Shown: positions 50,421 through 58,625 of the stretch, piece after piece
Numbering within the stretch: the first letter of the stretch is position 1
Layout: every line of letters starts with the position of its first letter
Origin: JBBSBL01 sp046330255
GTDB taxonomy: Bacteria; Actinomycetota; Thermoleophilia; Solirubrobacterales; Solirubrobacteraceae
Length of the DNA: 64,000 bases
Direction of reading: 5' to 3'
Assembly: GCA_046330255.1 (NCBI GenBank)
Contig: JAXLTC010000001.1
Location: forward strand, 372,001 to 436,000
The notes under the pieces: model-generated
The model's database searches: none
What the model was told of the DNA's origin: nothing
What the model saw: the letters and a program-made list of their open reading frames with translations, nothing else
Made by a program: the position numbers and the translations under genes

Positions 50421-51089
50421 CTACGAGCCCGCGCACTTCGAGTCGGCCGCGTCCGCCGGCACCCCGGTATCGGCCACGTGGTGGCCGTCGGCGGAGTCCC
50501 ACTCGACGGTCCGCGGCAGGGGCGCCTTGCGCGCGGCCGTGATCACGAAGGCGTTGCCCTCCACCTGCACCGGCGACTTGGAGCCATCGTCGAACGTGAC
50601 CACAACATCGCGGGCGCCGTCGGCGAGGGTCCCGTACACCTCGACCTGACCGGGCGGCAGGGTGGGCGAGCAGACGATCGCGTCCCGCGGCCCGCTCAGC
50701 GCGCGCGCTACTGCGTCGGTGCAGGCGCTCTCGCGACCCTTCGAACTCAGGAAGCACACAGAGTTCGCACCAGGCACCAGATACACCTGATCTCCATCTC
50801 GCGTGGTGAGCGCCAGCCGGGCCAGGTCCCTGTTGGCGCCGAGCGCCTGCGCCCGAGGCGAGAGCGCGATCGCCGCGGCGTGAGCGTCCGGCGCGCCTCG
50901 CGGCCGCCGGAAGAGAGCCAGCGACCTGCTGACCAGGGGATCTACCGTGACCGGTGCGGGCTGCGTCTGGGTACCCGACGAGTCTTGGCTAGAGTTCGCG
51001 GACAGCACCATCGAAGCGCCCACTCCGGCTGCCGAGGCCGCGGCGCCACAGGCCACGAGAACGACCGCGATGCGAACGCCGCGGGTCAT
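50421..51089 (-). CDS. secreted or membrane-anchored protein of a lineage-specific family
   Basis: 222 residues. Signal anchor (VRIAVVLVACGAAASAAGVGASMVL), then Thr/Gln-rich spacer, LVSRSLALFRRPRGAPDAHAAA, RDGDQVYLVPGANSVCFLS (Cys) and a C-terminal beta domain VEVYGTLADGARDVVVTFDDGS, VEGNAFVITA. I recall this FRRP...YLVPG...VC...V.G...DG architecture as an expanded family in Thermoleophilia, with no assigned role. Its ATG overlaps the TGA of the upstream secreted gene (TGATG), so the two are made together. Lower GC than flanks. Confidence 0.65.
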   Translation of the reverse strand: MTRGVRIAVVLVACGAAASAAGVGASMVLSANSSQDSSGTQTQPAPVTVDPLVSRSLALFRRPRGAPDAHAAAIALSPRAQALGANRDLARLALTTRDGDQVYLVPGANSVCFLSSKGRESACTDAVARALSGPRDAIVCSPTLPPGQVEVYGTLADGARDVVVTFDDGSKSPVQVEGNAFVITAARKAPLPRTVEWDSADGHHVADTGVPADAADSKCAGS

Positions 51090-51508
51090 CAGAGGAACGC
51101 GCGCAGGTTGCGCGCGAAGCCGGTGATCGTGTGTGGGTAGCCGGAACCGTTGCCGACCACCATGTACAGGTACGAGTACTGGTGCGGCAACAACTCGGTT
51201 CCGCTGTCTGCCTCGTTCGCGTAGCAGCAGTCCGAGTTGCAGTGTCGACTGGCTATGTACCCCCCGCTGGTGTGCGCCAGCTCGCAGACGCTGATCGAGC
51301 CGTCGCCGTAGTAGGCAGCCTGATTGTACCGCCACCCCCACACATACGCGTGGTAGAATGGCGGGTTGTCGGCGCAGTGCGCGTGCGGAGAAGTGAGCAG
51401 GCGACAATAGGAGTACGAGTAGTCGGCTCTCGCAACCGTCGCCGCACCCGGCGCGAGCACCAGCAGCGCCGCGACAGCGATAAGCAGAGCCCAGCGTCGC
51501 CTCCTCAC
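51089..51508 (-). CDS. small secreted Tyr/Cys-rich protein
   Basis: 139 residues. Signal peptide (ALLIAVAALLVLAPGAATVARA), then a mature chain rich in Tyr, Ser and Cys: YSYSYCRLLTSPHAHC, YHAYVWGWRYNQAAYYGDG, HCNSDCCYANEADSG, ending ITGFARNLRAFL. Six or more Cys suggest disulfides and a compact extracellular fold. TACACT lies seven bases before the GTG. A decayed copy of its 3' end is present at 52204-52260. No known family; possible toxin, adhesin or structural peptide. Confidence 0.65.
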   Translation of the reverse strand: MRRRRWALLIAVAALLVLAPGAATVARADYSYSYCRLLTSPHAHCADNPPFYHAYVWGWRYNQAAYYGDGSISVCELAHTSGGYIASRHCNSDCCYANEADSGTELLPHQYSYLYMVVGNGSGYPHTITGFARNLRAFL

Positions 51509-52005
51509 GAGACTGAGTGTACTTCGCCCCCCCCGGGTGTCAAGGCCGGCGGGCCTCGCGGAGCTACGCCCGCACGAGAGCCCGTCACACGGGACACGAC
51601 CCGCCGAGCAAGCCCTCGTTCTCCGACGGCGGTAGCGGCGGGTACCCGACCTGGTACCCCGTGCTACCCGCTCCCGAAAGCCCCCCCCCCGGCGGGCACC
51701 GCTCCGGCAGCTCGGTCCCATGCGACGCGTGCCCGTCTCCGTTGCCCCACGCGCGCCAGCGCATGCCGGAATCTCGAGGATCGGGGCCCCCTGGATGTGA
51801 TTGCGAGAATTCCCCACCCTTGGCCGCGCGCCGAGGGCGGCTCGAAGCGACGCCATGGTGTCGCGTGCGCGCACGCGGTAACGGTCGCCGTTGATCGAAG
51901 GGGGGGACGCGTCGCAGAAGGCGGTCAAGGATCGCAACGGCGACGGTGGTGCCGTCGAAGATCGCGCCTCAGTCCGCTCCGCCGGCGGCAGCGATCAACC
52001 CTCTC

Positions 52006-52139
52006 ACGGGTTACGACGCGGTGCTCGAGGACGTCGCCGCGTGGCGCACCCGGCCGCTGGGGGCCGTCTACCCGATCGCTTACGACCTGCGCCGCCGCGG
52101 CGTCCAGGTGTCCTGTCGCCTGCGTCCACGGCCACATGA
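52006..52139 (+). pseudogene. relic of an IS256-family transposase
   Basis: One frame reads LTGYDAVLEDVAAWRTRPLG then AVYPIAY, matching the IS256/Mutator transposase segment that ends AWRTRPL-AVYPI-(Y/F)FDA. It then jumps to LRRRGVQ and, after a frameshift, VACVHG, matching the later segment (E)LRxRGVQDVLVACVDG. So about 50 codons are lost and the frame is broken. No terminal repeats are recognisable. This is the only mobile-element trace I see in the window. Confidence 0.6.
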
Positions 52140-52179
52140 ACCCATCCTCCTCAGCAAGACGCGTTCGCGAATCCCTCAG

Positions 52180-52260
52180 CCGCCGCGATGCGAACGCCGC
52201 AAGTCACCAGGCGAACCGTCGCAGGTTGCGGGCGAGGCCGGTGAGCGTGTCGGCGTCGCA
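52180..52260 (-). pseudogene. decayed second copy of the 51089/50421 junction
   Basis: On the minus strand it reads DTLTGLARNLRRFAW-stop, matching HTITGFARNLRAFL-stop of the intact gene, then GTG ACT TGC GGC GTT CGC ATC, matching the start MTRGVRI of the downstream gene. Both the end of one gene and the start of the next are therefore preserved, with the rest missing. A tandem duplication of the pair followed by decay is the simplest explanation. Confidence 0.65.
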
Positions 52261-52294
52261 TGAACAGCAGAGCCGCCGGTCTCTCGTCCTCAGG

Positions 52295-52687
52295 TCACAG
52301 CACCTCTTGCCGACCGGCTATCACCGTGGCAGCCCCCAGCAGGATCACCGTCGGTACGAAGAGCATTCCGACACTGAACCCCGAGATGACGGCGAATGCC
52401 GCAAGCAGCACCACCGCCGTCCGCGCGAGCGCCCGTGCCGAGCGACTCGACCTCGCGCACCAACGATGAAGGCCCCACCATGCCACCAGAGCGAGGCACA
52501 ACGGAAGCATGAGCACGGCCACCACGGCGGCATCCACTCTCTGAACCAGCGCCGAGAGCCCGATCACACACGCGACGGCTGACCAGACGACGCCGCTGGT
52601 CGCCATCCAGAGCGCCAGACGGTGCTTCGCCGCGGAGGGGTCGCCGAGGTCGCCTGACCTCCCTGACGGATGAGCTGGCGTGCTCAC
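52295..52687 (-). CDS. small tetra-spanning membrane protein
   Basis: 130 residues. After a polar N-terminus there are four hydrophobic helices (LALWMATSGVVWSAVACVIGL; VDAAVVAVLMLPLCLALVAW; ALARTAVVLLAAFAVISGF; VGMLFVPTVILLGAATVIAG). GTG start with TACGTT eight bases upstream. No family recognised. It belongs to the lower-GC patch and may be part of the accessory material. Confidence 0.6.
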   Translation of the reverse strand: MSTPAHPSGRSGDLGDPSAAKHRLALWMATSGVVWSAVACVIGLSALVQRVDAAVVAVLMLPLCLALVAWWGLHRWCARSSRSARALARTAVVLLAAFAVISGFSVGMLFVPTVILLGAATVIAGRQEVL

Positions 52688-52748
52688 GACATTGAAACGT
52701 ACCCGCGGGGGCGGAACCGGGGTCAACGCCGGCGGACCGCTCGTCCGC

Positions 52749-54962
52749 TCAGGCCGCGGCCGGCACCTCGAAGCGCCGGCATGCCTCGTACAGCGTCGTG
52801 CGCTCCGCCGCGGGTCGGCCCGCGCGGTGCGCGGCCGCGATCAGGTCCGCGGGGTCCAGCCGCGTTCCGTGATGGCCTCCCGCCATGCGGGTGATCGACT
52901 CCTCCATCAGCGTGCCGCCGAGGTCGTTTACACCCCAGCGCAGCGCCTCCGTCGCGGCGTCCAGCCCCATCTTCACCCAGGACGCCTGCAGGTTGGAAAC
53001 GGAACGACCGAGCGCGAGACGGAAGACCGCGGTGTGGCGCAGGTTGTCCTCAGCCGTGATCTCCTCGATGCCGTGGGTGCGGCCGAGCAGCGTGTGGTAG
53101 GGGACGAACGAGAGCGGCACGAACTCGGTGAAGCCGCCCGTGCGCTGCTGGAGCGCGCGCACCACCCGCATGTGCTCGGCGAGCTCCCACGGCTCCTCGA
53201 CGTGGCCGAACATGACAGTGGCGGTTGAGCGCAGCCCCTCCGCGTGCGAGGCCTCGATCACCTCGACCCAGCGCGCGACCGGCAGCTTGTTGGGCGAGAT
53301 GCGCTCCCGCACGCCGTCGTGCAGCACCTCGGCGGCGGTGCCGGGCGTCGAGTCCAGACCGGCGGCGCGCAGGCGGGCGAACACCTCGCGCGGCCCTAGG
53401 CCGGAGACCGCGCACATGTGGTCGACCTCCATCGCCGAGTACGCATGGAGGTGGATGCCGGGCGCGATTTGCTTCGCCAGCGCGAGCCAGCCCTCGTAGT
53501 CCTCCAGGCCCCAGTCGGGATGGATGCCGGACTGGATGCACAGCTCCGTGGCGCCGTACTCCACCGCCTCCTCCACCCGCTGCGCGAACTCCTCGCGGTC
53601 GTGCTCGTAGGCACCGGGCGAGCGTCGCCCCTGCCCGAACCCGCAGAACGCGCAGCCGACCACGCAGATGTTGGACACGTTGATGTTGCGGTTGACCACG
53701 AACGTGACGGTCTCCCCCGCGAGCTCCGCGCGCAGCTCGTCGGCGGCCTGGCGGATGTCCTCGACGGCCTCGGGGCGCGTCTCGGCGAACAGCGCGGTCA
53801 GCGCCTCCGGCTCGAGCGCGGCGCCGTCGCGGGCGGCCGCGACGGCCGAGGGAACGAGGTCCCGGCGGATCGTGCGCGGCTCCCCCCTGCCCGACGATCC
53901 GCGCGGGATGAAGCTCCAGTAGTCGCGCTTGATCACGTCGAGCACGCCCGCGGCGAGCCAGTCCGGGTCGATGTAGCGCGGGTACACGCACAGCCGCTCG
54001 CTGAGCGCGCAGCCCTCCTCGCGCAGCCGCGCGCGCGCCTGGGCGGGCGACGGGAAAGGGTGCTCGGGCGAGATGTGGTCGCCGTTGGCCGACAGCCCGC
54101 CGAGGTCTGTCGCACCGGCCGCGACGAGCTCCGGCCACCAGTCGGCGAGGTTCGGCGGAACCTGGATCCCGACGTCCGGCATGAGACGCCGGGTCTCGGT
54201 CACCAGGCGGCGCATGTCGTCGAGCGTGACCGCGCAGGCCCACGGCGGCATCGGGATCTCCGGGCCCTCGGCGATCCCGGTCCGCCAGTAGCGCTCCGCC
54301 GCCTCGGTGGCGATCTCGGCCGGCTCCTCGCCGTAGTAGCGGCGGTGCGGGACGTAGTTCTGGAGGATCACCTCCTGGATGTGCCCGTGTCGGGCGTGGA
54401 GATCGGCCAGCGCCTGCAGCGAGGCGACCCGCTCAGCCTCCGTCTCGCCGATTCCGACGAGGATGCCGGTCGTGAACGGGATCCGCAGCTCGCCGGCCGC
54501 GGCGATCGTCTCCAGGCGGCGCGCCGGGTGCTTGCTCGGCGAGCCGCGGTGGACGGTCTCCATCAGGCGCTCGGAGACCGACTCCAGCATCAGGCCCTGC
54601 GACGCCGTGACCTCCCGGAGCCGGGCCAGGTCCTCGCGCGACAGCACGCCGAGGTTGGTGTGCGGCAGCAGCCCGCGCTCGAGCGCGCGCTCGCAGGCCC
54701 AGACCACGTAGGAGGTGAAGTCGGCGTGGCCGAGCTCGGCCAGCCGCGCGGCCACTCCGGGGTTGACCTCGGGCCGCTCGCCGGTCAGCACGAGCAGCTC
54801 CTTGGCGCGGTGGCGGGCGGCCTCGCCGAGCAGCCGCCCCACGTCATCGGGAGTCTGGAGATGCGCCTGGTGGGTGGCGAACTCGCAGTAGCGGCAGTAG
54901 CAACGGCACGTGCGCGAGAGCGACAGCGTGACGTTGCGCGAGAAGGTCACCCGGCGCGCCAT
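52749..54962 (-). CDS. fbiC: FO synthase, CofG-CofH fusion
   Basis: 737 residues with two radical-SAM halves. The first (CofG) has CRCYCRYCEF (CxxxCxxC, about residue 18) and TNLGVLSREDLARLREVTAS; the second (CofH) has NISNICVVGCAFCGF-type motif NVSNICVVGCAFCGF (about 435) and HPDWGLEDYEGWLALAK. It builds the deazaflavin FO from tyrosine and 5-amino-6-ribitylaminouracil. Fusion is the actinobacterial form. TAGACT lies eight bases before the ATG. With cofD/C/E it completes the F420 pathway. Confidence 0.96.
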   Translation of the reverse strand: MARRVTFSRNVTLSLSRTCRCYCRYCEFATHQAHLQTPDDVGRLLGEAARHRAKELLVLTGERPEVNPGVAARLAELGHADFTSYVVWACERALERGLLPHTNLGVLSREDLARLREVTASQGLMLESVSERLMETVHRGSPSKHPARRLETIAAAGELRIPFTTGILVGIGETEAERVASLQALADLHARHGHIQEVILQNYVPHRRYYGEEPAEIATEAAERYWRTGIAEGPEIPMPPWACAVTLDDMRRLVTETRRLMPDVGIQVPPNLADWWPELVAAGATDLGGLSANGDHISPEHPFPSPAQARARLREEGCALSERLCVYPRYIDPDWLAAGVLDVIKRDYWSFIPRGSSGRGEPRTIRRDLVPSAVAAARDGAALEPEALTALFAETRPEAVEDIRQAADELRAELAGETVTFVVNRNINVSNICVVGCAFCGFGQGRRSPGAYEHDREEFAQRVEEAVEYGATELCIQSGIHPDWGLEDYEGWLALAKQIAPGIHLHAYSAMEVDHMCAVSGLGPREVFARLRAAGLDSTPGTAAEVLHDGVRERISPNKLPVARWVEVIEASHAEGLRSTATVMFGHVEEPWELAEHMRVVRALQQRTGGFTEFVPLSFVPYHTLLGRTHGIEEITAEDNLRHTAVFRLALGRSVSNLQASWVKMGLDAATEALRWGVNDLGGTLMEESITRMAGGHHGTRLDPADLIAAAHRAGRPAAERTTLYEACRRFEVPAAA

Positions 54963-55121
54963 CGGGTCGCAGTCTAGTTAGCGTGGCGTGCGCGCCCGCA
55001 ACGCCGGCGCCGCGCGAGGATGAAGGGCTCTCCGCAACGCAGGCGGCTGGGCCGCCGCGCTCCATCTCGCTCCCTCTCCGGCTTCCGTTCTCGGGTCACG
55101 CGGGCCCCGGCCGGGCCCGCC

Positions 55122-55127
55122 TATGCT
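55122..55127 (+). promoter_or_regulatory. putative leaderless -10 element (TATGCT)
   Basis: TATGCT, eight bases, then the ATG at 55136. Confidence 0.45.
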
Positions 55128-55135
55128 CCGTTTCG

Positions 55136-56110
55136 ATGCGCGCAGCCGCTCTCCTCGCGCTCCTCGCGCTCGCGGCGGCGACGGGGGGTTGTGCCGGGGG
55201 CGGGGGCGTGCAGCCGCCCTCCGACGCGACGCTGGTGCTCGACTTCGCGCCGAACGCCGTCCACTCGGGCATCTACCTGGCGACCGCGCGAGGCTTCGAC
55301 AAGGCGGAGGGGGTGCGACTGCGCGTTCGCGCGCCCGCGTCCTCGACCGACGGCGTCAAGCTGCTGGCCGCCGGCCGGGCCGATCTGGCGATCCTCGACA
55401 TCCACGACCTGGCGATCGCACGCGCGCGCGGCCAGGATCTCGTCGCGATCATGGCGATCGTCCAGCGCCCCCTGGCGTCGGTCATCGCCCAGCCGGGCGT
55501 GCGCCGGCCGCGGGCGCTGGAGGGCAGGCGGGTCGGCGTGACCGGGCTCCCGAGCGACGACGCGGTGCTGAACGCCGTGGTGCGCGGCGACGGCGGCGAT
55601 CCCCGCGCCGTCCGGCGCGTGACGATCGGCTTCGCGGCGGTGCCGGCGTTGCTGGGCCGGCGCGTCGACGCCGCCACGGCGTTCTGGAACGCGGAGGGAG
55701 TGGCGCTGCGCGCGCGACGACCCGGGATGCGGGTGTTCCGCGTGGACGACTACGGCGCGCCCCGCTATCCGGAGCTGGTGCTCGCGATGGAGCGCCGCCG
55801 CCTCGAGGAGGACCCCGCCCTGGCGCACGCGGTGATCCGGGCGCTGGTGCGCGGCTACGACGAGGCGCTCGTGGACCCGGCCAGCGCGGTGGCGGCGCTC
55901 GTGGCCGGCGCGCGCGGAGTCGACCCGAAGGTGGCGCGAGCGGAACTGGACGCGGTCGAGCCGGTCCTGGCGGCGCCGGGGGGCCGCGTCGGCGTGCTCG
56001 ACCGCGGCGCACTACGCGCGTGGGCGCGCTGGGAGGCTTCCTCCGGGATCGTCGCCCGGCCGCCCGACGTCGACCGGGCGTTCGACTTCGGGCTCATGCC
56101 GGGGCGGTAG
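55136..56110 (+). CDS. NMT1/THI5-like substrate-binding lipoprotein
   Basis: 324 residues. Lipoprotein signal with lipobox ATGGCAGG (Cys about 19). LVLDFAPNAVHSGIYLATARGFD is the THI5/NMT1 signature (ThiY-like), followed by GRADLAILDIHDLAIARARG, LEGRRVGVTGLPSDDAVL and a second lobe with AATAFWNAEGVAL. It should bind a pyrimidine (HMP), sulfonate or similar small molecule for an ABC importer. The permease and ATPase genes are not adjacent, so it may be an orphan. Confidence 0.85.
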   Translation: MRAAALLALLALAAATGGCAGGGGVQPPSDATLVLDFAPNAVHSGIYLATARGFDKAEGVRLRVRAPASSTDGVKLLAAGRADLAILDIHDLAIARARGQDLVAIMAIVQRPLASVIAQPGVRRPRALEGRRVGVTGLPSDDAVLNAVVRGDGGDPRAVRRVTIGFAAVPALLGRRVDAATAFWNAEGVALRARRPGMRVFRVDDYGAPRYPELVLAMERRRLEEDPALAHAVIRALVRGYDEALVDPASAVAALVAGARGVDPKVARAELDAVEPVLAAPGGRVGVLDRGALRAWARWEASSGIVARPPDVDRAFDFGLMPGR

Positions 56111-56127
56111 AGGCTGCGGGAGAGCCC

Positions 56128-56490
56128 TCAGCCAGGATCGGCCAGCGCCGCGACGAGCGCCGCGCCCTCGCGGGCCATGCGGGATCGCGGCACGACCCGG
56201 TCGAGGCCCGCGTCGAGCGCGAGCGCGCGGGTGTCGGCCTCGACGTGGGAGTAGAAGGCGAGCGTCCGCACGCCGTCGAGGCCGCCATCGGCCGCGAGTG
56301 CGCCGATCGCCTCGAGCCGCTCGGGCGCGTCCGCGGTGAGGTCGATCACCAGGAGGTCGGCGCCGGGCGCCTCGCGCTCCACCGCCGCGGCGTCGGCGCA
56401 CAGCGCCACCTCGTGCCCCGCGGCGCCCAGGGCGCCGACCACGTTGGAGCCGAACAGGAGGTCGGGGATGAAGGCGGCGACCCGCGCCAC
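56128..56490 (-). CDS. receiver-like small protein
   Basis: 120 residues with a CheY-like fold pattern: VAAFIPDLLFGSNVVGAL, GADLLVIDLTAD (Asp at the phospho-position), TLAFYSHVEADTRALALDAGLD and VVPRSRM. The usual N-terminal acidic pair and the Lys are missing, so it is probably not a normal phospho-receiver. GTG start overlaps the TAG of the gene upstream by one base. Likely an operon with it. Function unknown. Confidence 0.65.
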   Translation of the reverse strand: MARVAAFIPDLLFGSNVVGALGAAGHEVALCADAAAVEREAPGADLLVIDLTADAPERLEAIGALAADGGLDGVRTLAFYSHVEADTRALALDAGLDRVVPRSRMAREGAALVAALADPG

Positions 56491-56852
56491 TACTGCGCGC
56501 GCCGGCGGCGCAGCTCCTCGCGCACCGACTCGGGGCGACCCCACATCTGGGTCACCTCGGCCCGGCCGGTCCGCACCCCCCGCTGCGCCAGCTCCCCGCT
56601 GATGCCGGCCGCGTCCAGGAGCCGCAGCGCGCCCAGCACGGCGGGCACGGCCGCCGCGTGCCCGAAGCTGTGCGCCGCGCGGATCCGCCACTGCCAGTCC
56701 CGGCGCGAGTACGGCTGCGCGTTGCAGGTCACCAGGTAGGTGGCGGCGTCCACGTAGCGGGCGATGTCGTCGATGCGCAGGTCCACGTCGAGGTCGGTCC
56801 AGTCGTCCGGAAGCGTGGACAGGATCCGCTCGTAGTCCTCGGCGAGGGCCAT
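56490..56852 (-). CDS. conserved protein of unknown function
   Basis: 120 residues: MALAEDYERILSTLPDDWTD, LDVDLRIDDIARYVDAATYLV, WRIRAAHSFGHAAAVPAVLGAL. Mixed strand/helix without catalytic signature. TAGCCT lies eight bases before the ATG. It heads a two-gene operon with the receiver-like protein. I do not recognise a named family. Confidence 0.65.
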   Translation of the reverse strand: MALAEDYERILSTLPDDWTDLDVDLRIDDIARYVDAATYLVTCNAQPYSRRDWQWRIRAAHSFGHAAAVPAVLGALRLLDAAGISGELAQRGVRTGRAEVTQMWGRPESVREELRRRRAQ

Positions 56853-56920
56853 CGGAGCGAAGGCTAGCGGTCACCTGCCCTTGCGCGCCGTCCTCGCCGC
56901 GCACTAGGTTCGCGGTTGCG

Positions 56921-57466
56921 ATGTGGATCACGATCGAGCCCAAGGACGGCCCGGCGCGCGTCGTGGAGACCGGCGACAGCATCGTCGTCGGCCGTCGCGC
57001 CGAGTGCGACCTGGTGCTGGAGGACTCGCAGGTCAGCGGCCGCCACGCCGAGATCCAGTCCGTTCCCGGCACGGGGATGGTGGTTCGCGATCTCGGGTCC
57101 ACCAACGGCACTCGCGTCGCCGGGGTCCGCATCGAGGGCCCGGCCACGCTCACCGGCGGCGAGGAGGTCCGGGTCGGCGAGACGGTGCTGCGGCCCTCGG
57201 CCACCGACCCGAAGCTCGCGCCGCCGCCACCGGCAGGGGCACCGCGGTCGCCGCCGCCGCGGGCGCCGGCGCCGCGGCCGCGGGAGCTCAGGCCGCCGGC
57301 GCCCAGCCCGTGGCCGGGGCGCCCGCGGCCGGCGCGCCGCTCCCGCCCCCGCCCCCCAGCGCGTCGCGCATCGAGCGCCTACGCCTCGCGCGGACCGCCA
57401 ACCGCGCGCTGTTCCTCGCCGGCGGCGCGGTCCTCGTGGCCGCGATCGCGGTCATTCTCGCCGTGA
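56921..57466 (+). CDS. FHA-domain segment of a frameshifted FHA/HtrA protease
   Basis: ORF of 181 residues, but only the first 105 look coding. Residues 18-95 are an FHA phosphothreonine-binding domain: DSIVVGRRAECDLVLEDSQVSGRHAEI, VVRDLGSTNGTRVAGVRIEG. From about 57240 the frame becomes an Arg/Pro shadow, while the +2 frame turns into an Ala/Gly/Pro linker leading to a membrane helix and a trypsin-like protease. A single indel in the GC-rich run at about 57228-57260 would join them. Either a sequencing error, a real pseudogene or a programmed frameshift. Confidence 0.8.
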   Translation: MWITIEPKDGPARVVETGDSIVVGRRAECDLVLEDSQVSGRHAEIQSVPGTGMVVRDLGSTNGTRVAGVRIEGPATLTGGEEVRVGETVLRPSATDPKLAPPPPAGAPRSPPPRAPAPRPRELRPPAPSPWPGRPRPARRSRPRPPARRASSAYASRGPPTARCSSPAARSSWPRSRSFSP

Positions 57467-58428
57467 CGGGCGTCTTCTCGTCCTCCAAGGAGAAGCCGAC
57501 GGTCGCCCAGGTCGTCAAGGCGATCACGCCCTCCACGCTGCTGATCATCGGCGAGCGCAACGGCGAACCGGTCGAGAAGGGCACCGGCTGGGTGCTCGAC
57601 GCGGACCAGGGTCTCGTGGTCACCAACAACCACGTCGTCCAGGGCGGCGAGACGCTGAAGGTCGGCGTCGGCACCTCCGGCGGCAAGCCGCTCAGCGAGC
57701 GTGTCGCGAAGATCGTCGGCGCGGCCCCCTGCGAGGACATCGCGGTGATCAAGGTGACGCCGACCGACGGCCTGCGGACGCTGCCGCTCGGCAGCCAGTC
57801 GAAGCTCACGGAGGGCGACGGCGTCGTCGCACTCGGCTTCCCGGCCAACGCCTCGTTCCGCGACAACCTGGTCGCCACCTCGGGCGTGGTGTCCACCGTC
57901 AGGACGGTGTTCGAGGCGGGCAGCGACGTGCCGTCGCTGCCGAACGTGATCCAGACGGACGCCGCGACCAACCCCGGCAACTCCGGCGGGCCGCTCGTCA
58001 ACTTCGACAAGAAGCTGGTGGGGATGAACACCGCCGGCTTCACCGCGGCGGGCGGTCGCGTGATCCAGGGCCAGGGCTACGCGGTCGGCGTCGACCGCAT
58101 CAAGCAGATCGTCGCGCGGCTGCGTCAGGGCCACTCGATCGGCTGGGCGGGCCTCGGGCTGAGCTTCCCCGACCCGGAGAAGCTCCGCCAGGCCGGCGCC
58201 CCCGAGGGACTGCTGGTCACGCATACCGAGTCCGGCAGCCCCGCCTCGCGCATCGCGGAGCTCAACCAGGGCACCGTGCTGCTGGTCGGCATCAACGGCA
58301 GGCGGCTCGGCACCACACTGCGCAGCTACTGCGCAGCCGTGCGCGACATCGCGCCCGGGCACACGGCGCCGATCACCTTCCTCGACAACAACGGCCAGCT
58401 GCGGACGGCGACGCTGCCGTTCTCCTAG
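57310..58428 (+). CDS. membrane-anchored HtrA/DegP-type serine protease (C-terminal portion)
   Basis: 372 residues from GTG 57310 (in-frame; the reading frame extends further upstream). Transmembrane helix AVLVAAIAVILAVTGVF (about 33-50), trypsin-like domain with catalytic His in VVTNNHVVQG, Asp in CEDIAVIKV and Ser in NPGNSGGPL, then a PDZ-like C-terminal domain (GLLVTHTESGSPASRIAELNQG, ILVGINGR-type LLVGINGRRL). It acts outside the membrane in protein quality control or processing. Together with the FHA segment it would form one FHA-TM-protease-PDZ protein. The Ser/Thr kinase next door could phosphorylate the FHA partner. Confidence 0.88.
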   Translation: MAGAPAAGAPLPPPPPSASRIERLRLARTANRALFLAGGAVLVAAIAVILAVTGVFSSSKEKPTVAQVVKAITPSTLLIIGERNGEPVEKGTGWVLDADQGLVVTNNHVVQGGETLKVGVGTSGGKPLSERVAKIVGAAPCEDIAVIKVTPTDGLRTLPLGSQSKLTEGDGVVALGFPANASFRDNLVATSGVVSTVRTVFEAGSDVPSLPNVIQTDAATNPGNSGGPLVNFDKKLVGMNTAGFTAAGGRVIQGQGYAVGVDRIKQIVARLRQGHSIGWAGLGLSFPDPEKLRQAGAPEGLLVTHTESGSPASRIAELNQGTVLLVGINGRRLGTTLRSYCAAVRDIAPGHTAPITFLDNNGQLRTATLPFS

Positions 58429-58556
58429 CGGCGCGGCGCGTGGTGGCGCCTGGCTCGGACCAACCCCGGGTTGTTGCGACAGCTCGACTTGTGGGGAGGC
58501 CCCGAGGTGCGGGCGCCCCGGCCGGCTCGCGGGGGGTTCTCGCGGGGGCCCGGCCG

Positions 58557-58603
58557 ACCCATCCCGGGCTATGCCCGCGGGGCCGGTGTCAGCCGGGATG
58601 GGT
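58557..58603. terminator. long hairpin between convergent protease and kinase genes
   Basis: ACCCATCCCGG (58557-58567) pairs with CCGGGATGGGT (58593-58603), with a 25-base loop. A smaller palindrome CAACCCCGGGTTG lies at about 58462. The whole 197-base gap between convergent stops (58428, 58626) is highly structured. Confidence 0.5.
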
Positions 58604-58625
58604 TGGAACTCGGGACCGGGACTCC

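Larger units (their letters stand above)
51509..52294. other. 786-base gap with relics only
   Basis: Apart from the promoter at 51516-51521, the transposase relic and the decayed gene junction, I find no intact gene. Several poly-C/G runs (for example at about 51685 and 51899) break any reading frame. It looks like accessory DNA inserted between cofE and fbiC. Confidence 0.6.

Noticed and set aside
51131..52582. Plus-strand ORF of 483 codons
   Set aside because: It is antisense to the intact secreted gene in its first part and runs through the IS256 relic and decayed gene; no coherent protein.
55000..55135. TPP riboswitch upstream of the THI5/NMT1-like gene
   Set aside because: No CUGAGA or other conserved thi-box elements are visible, and the gene appears leaderless.
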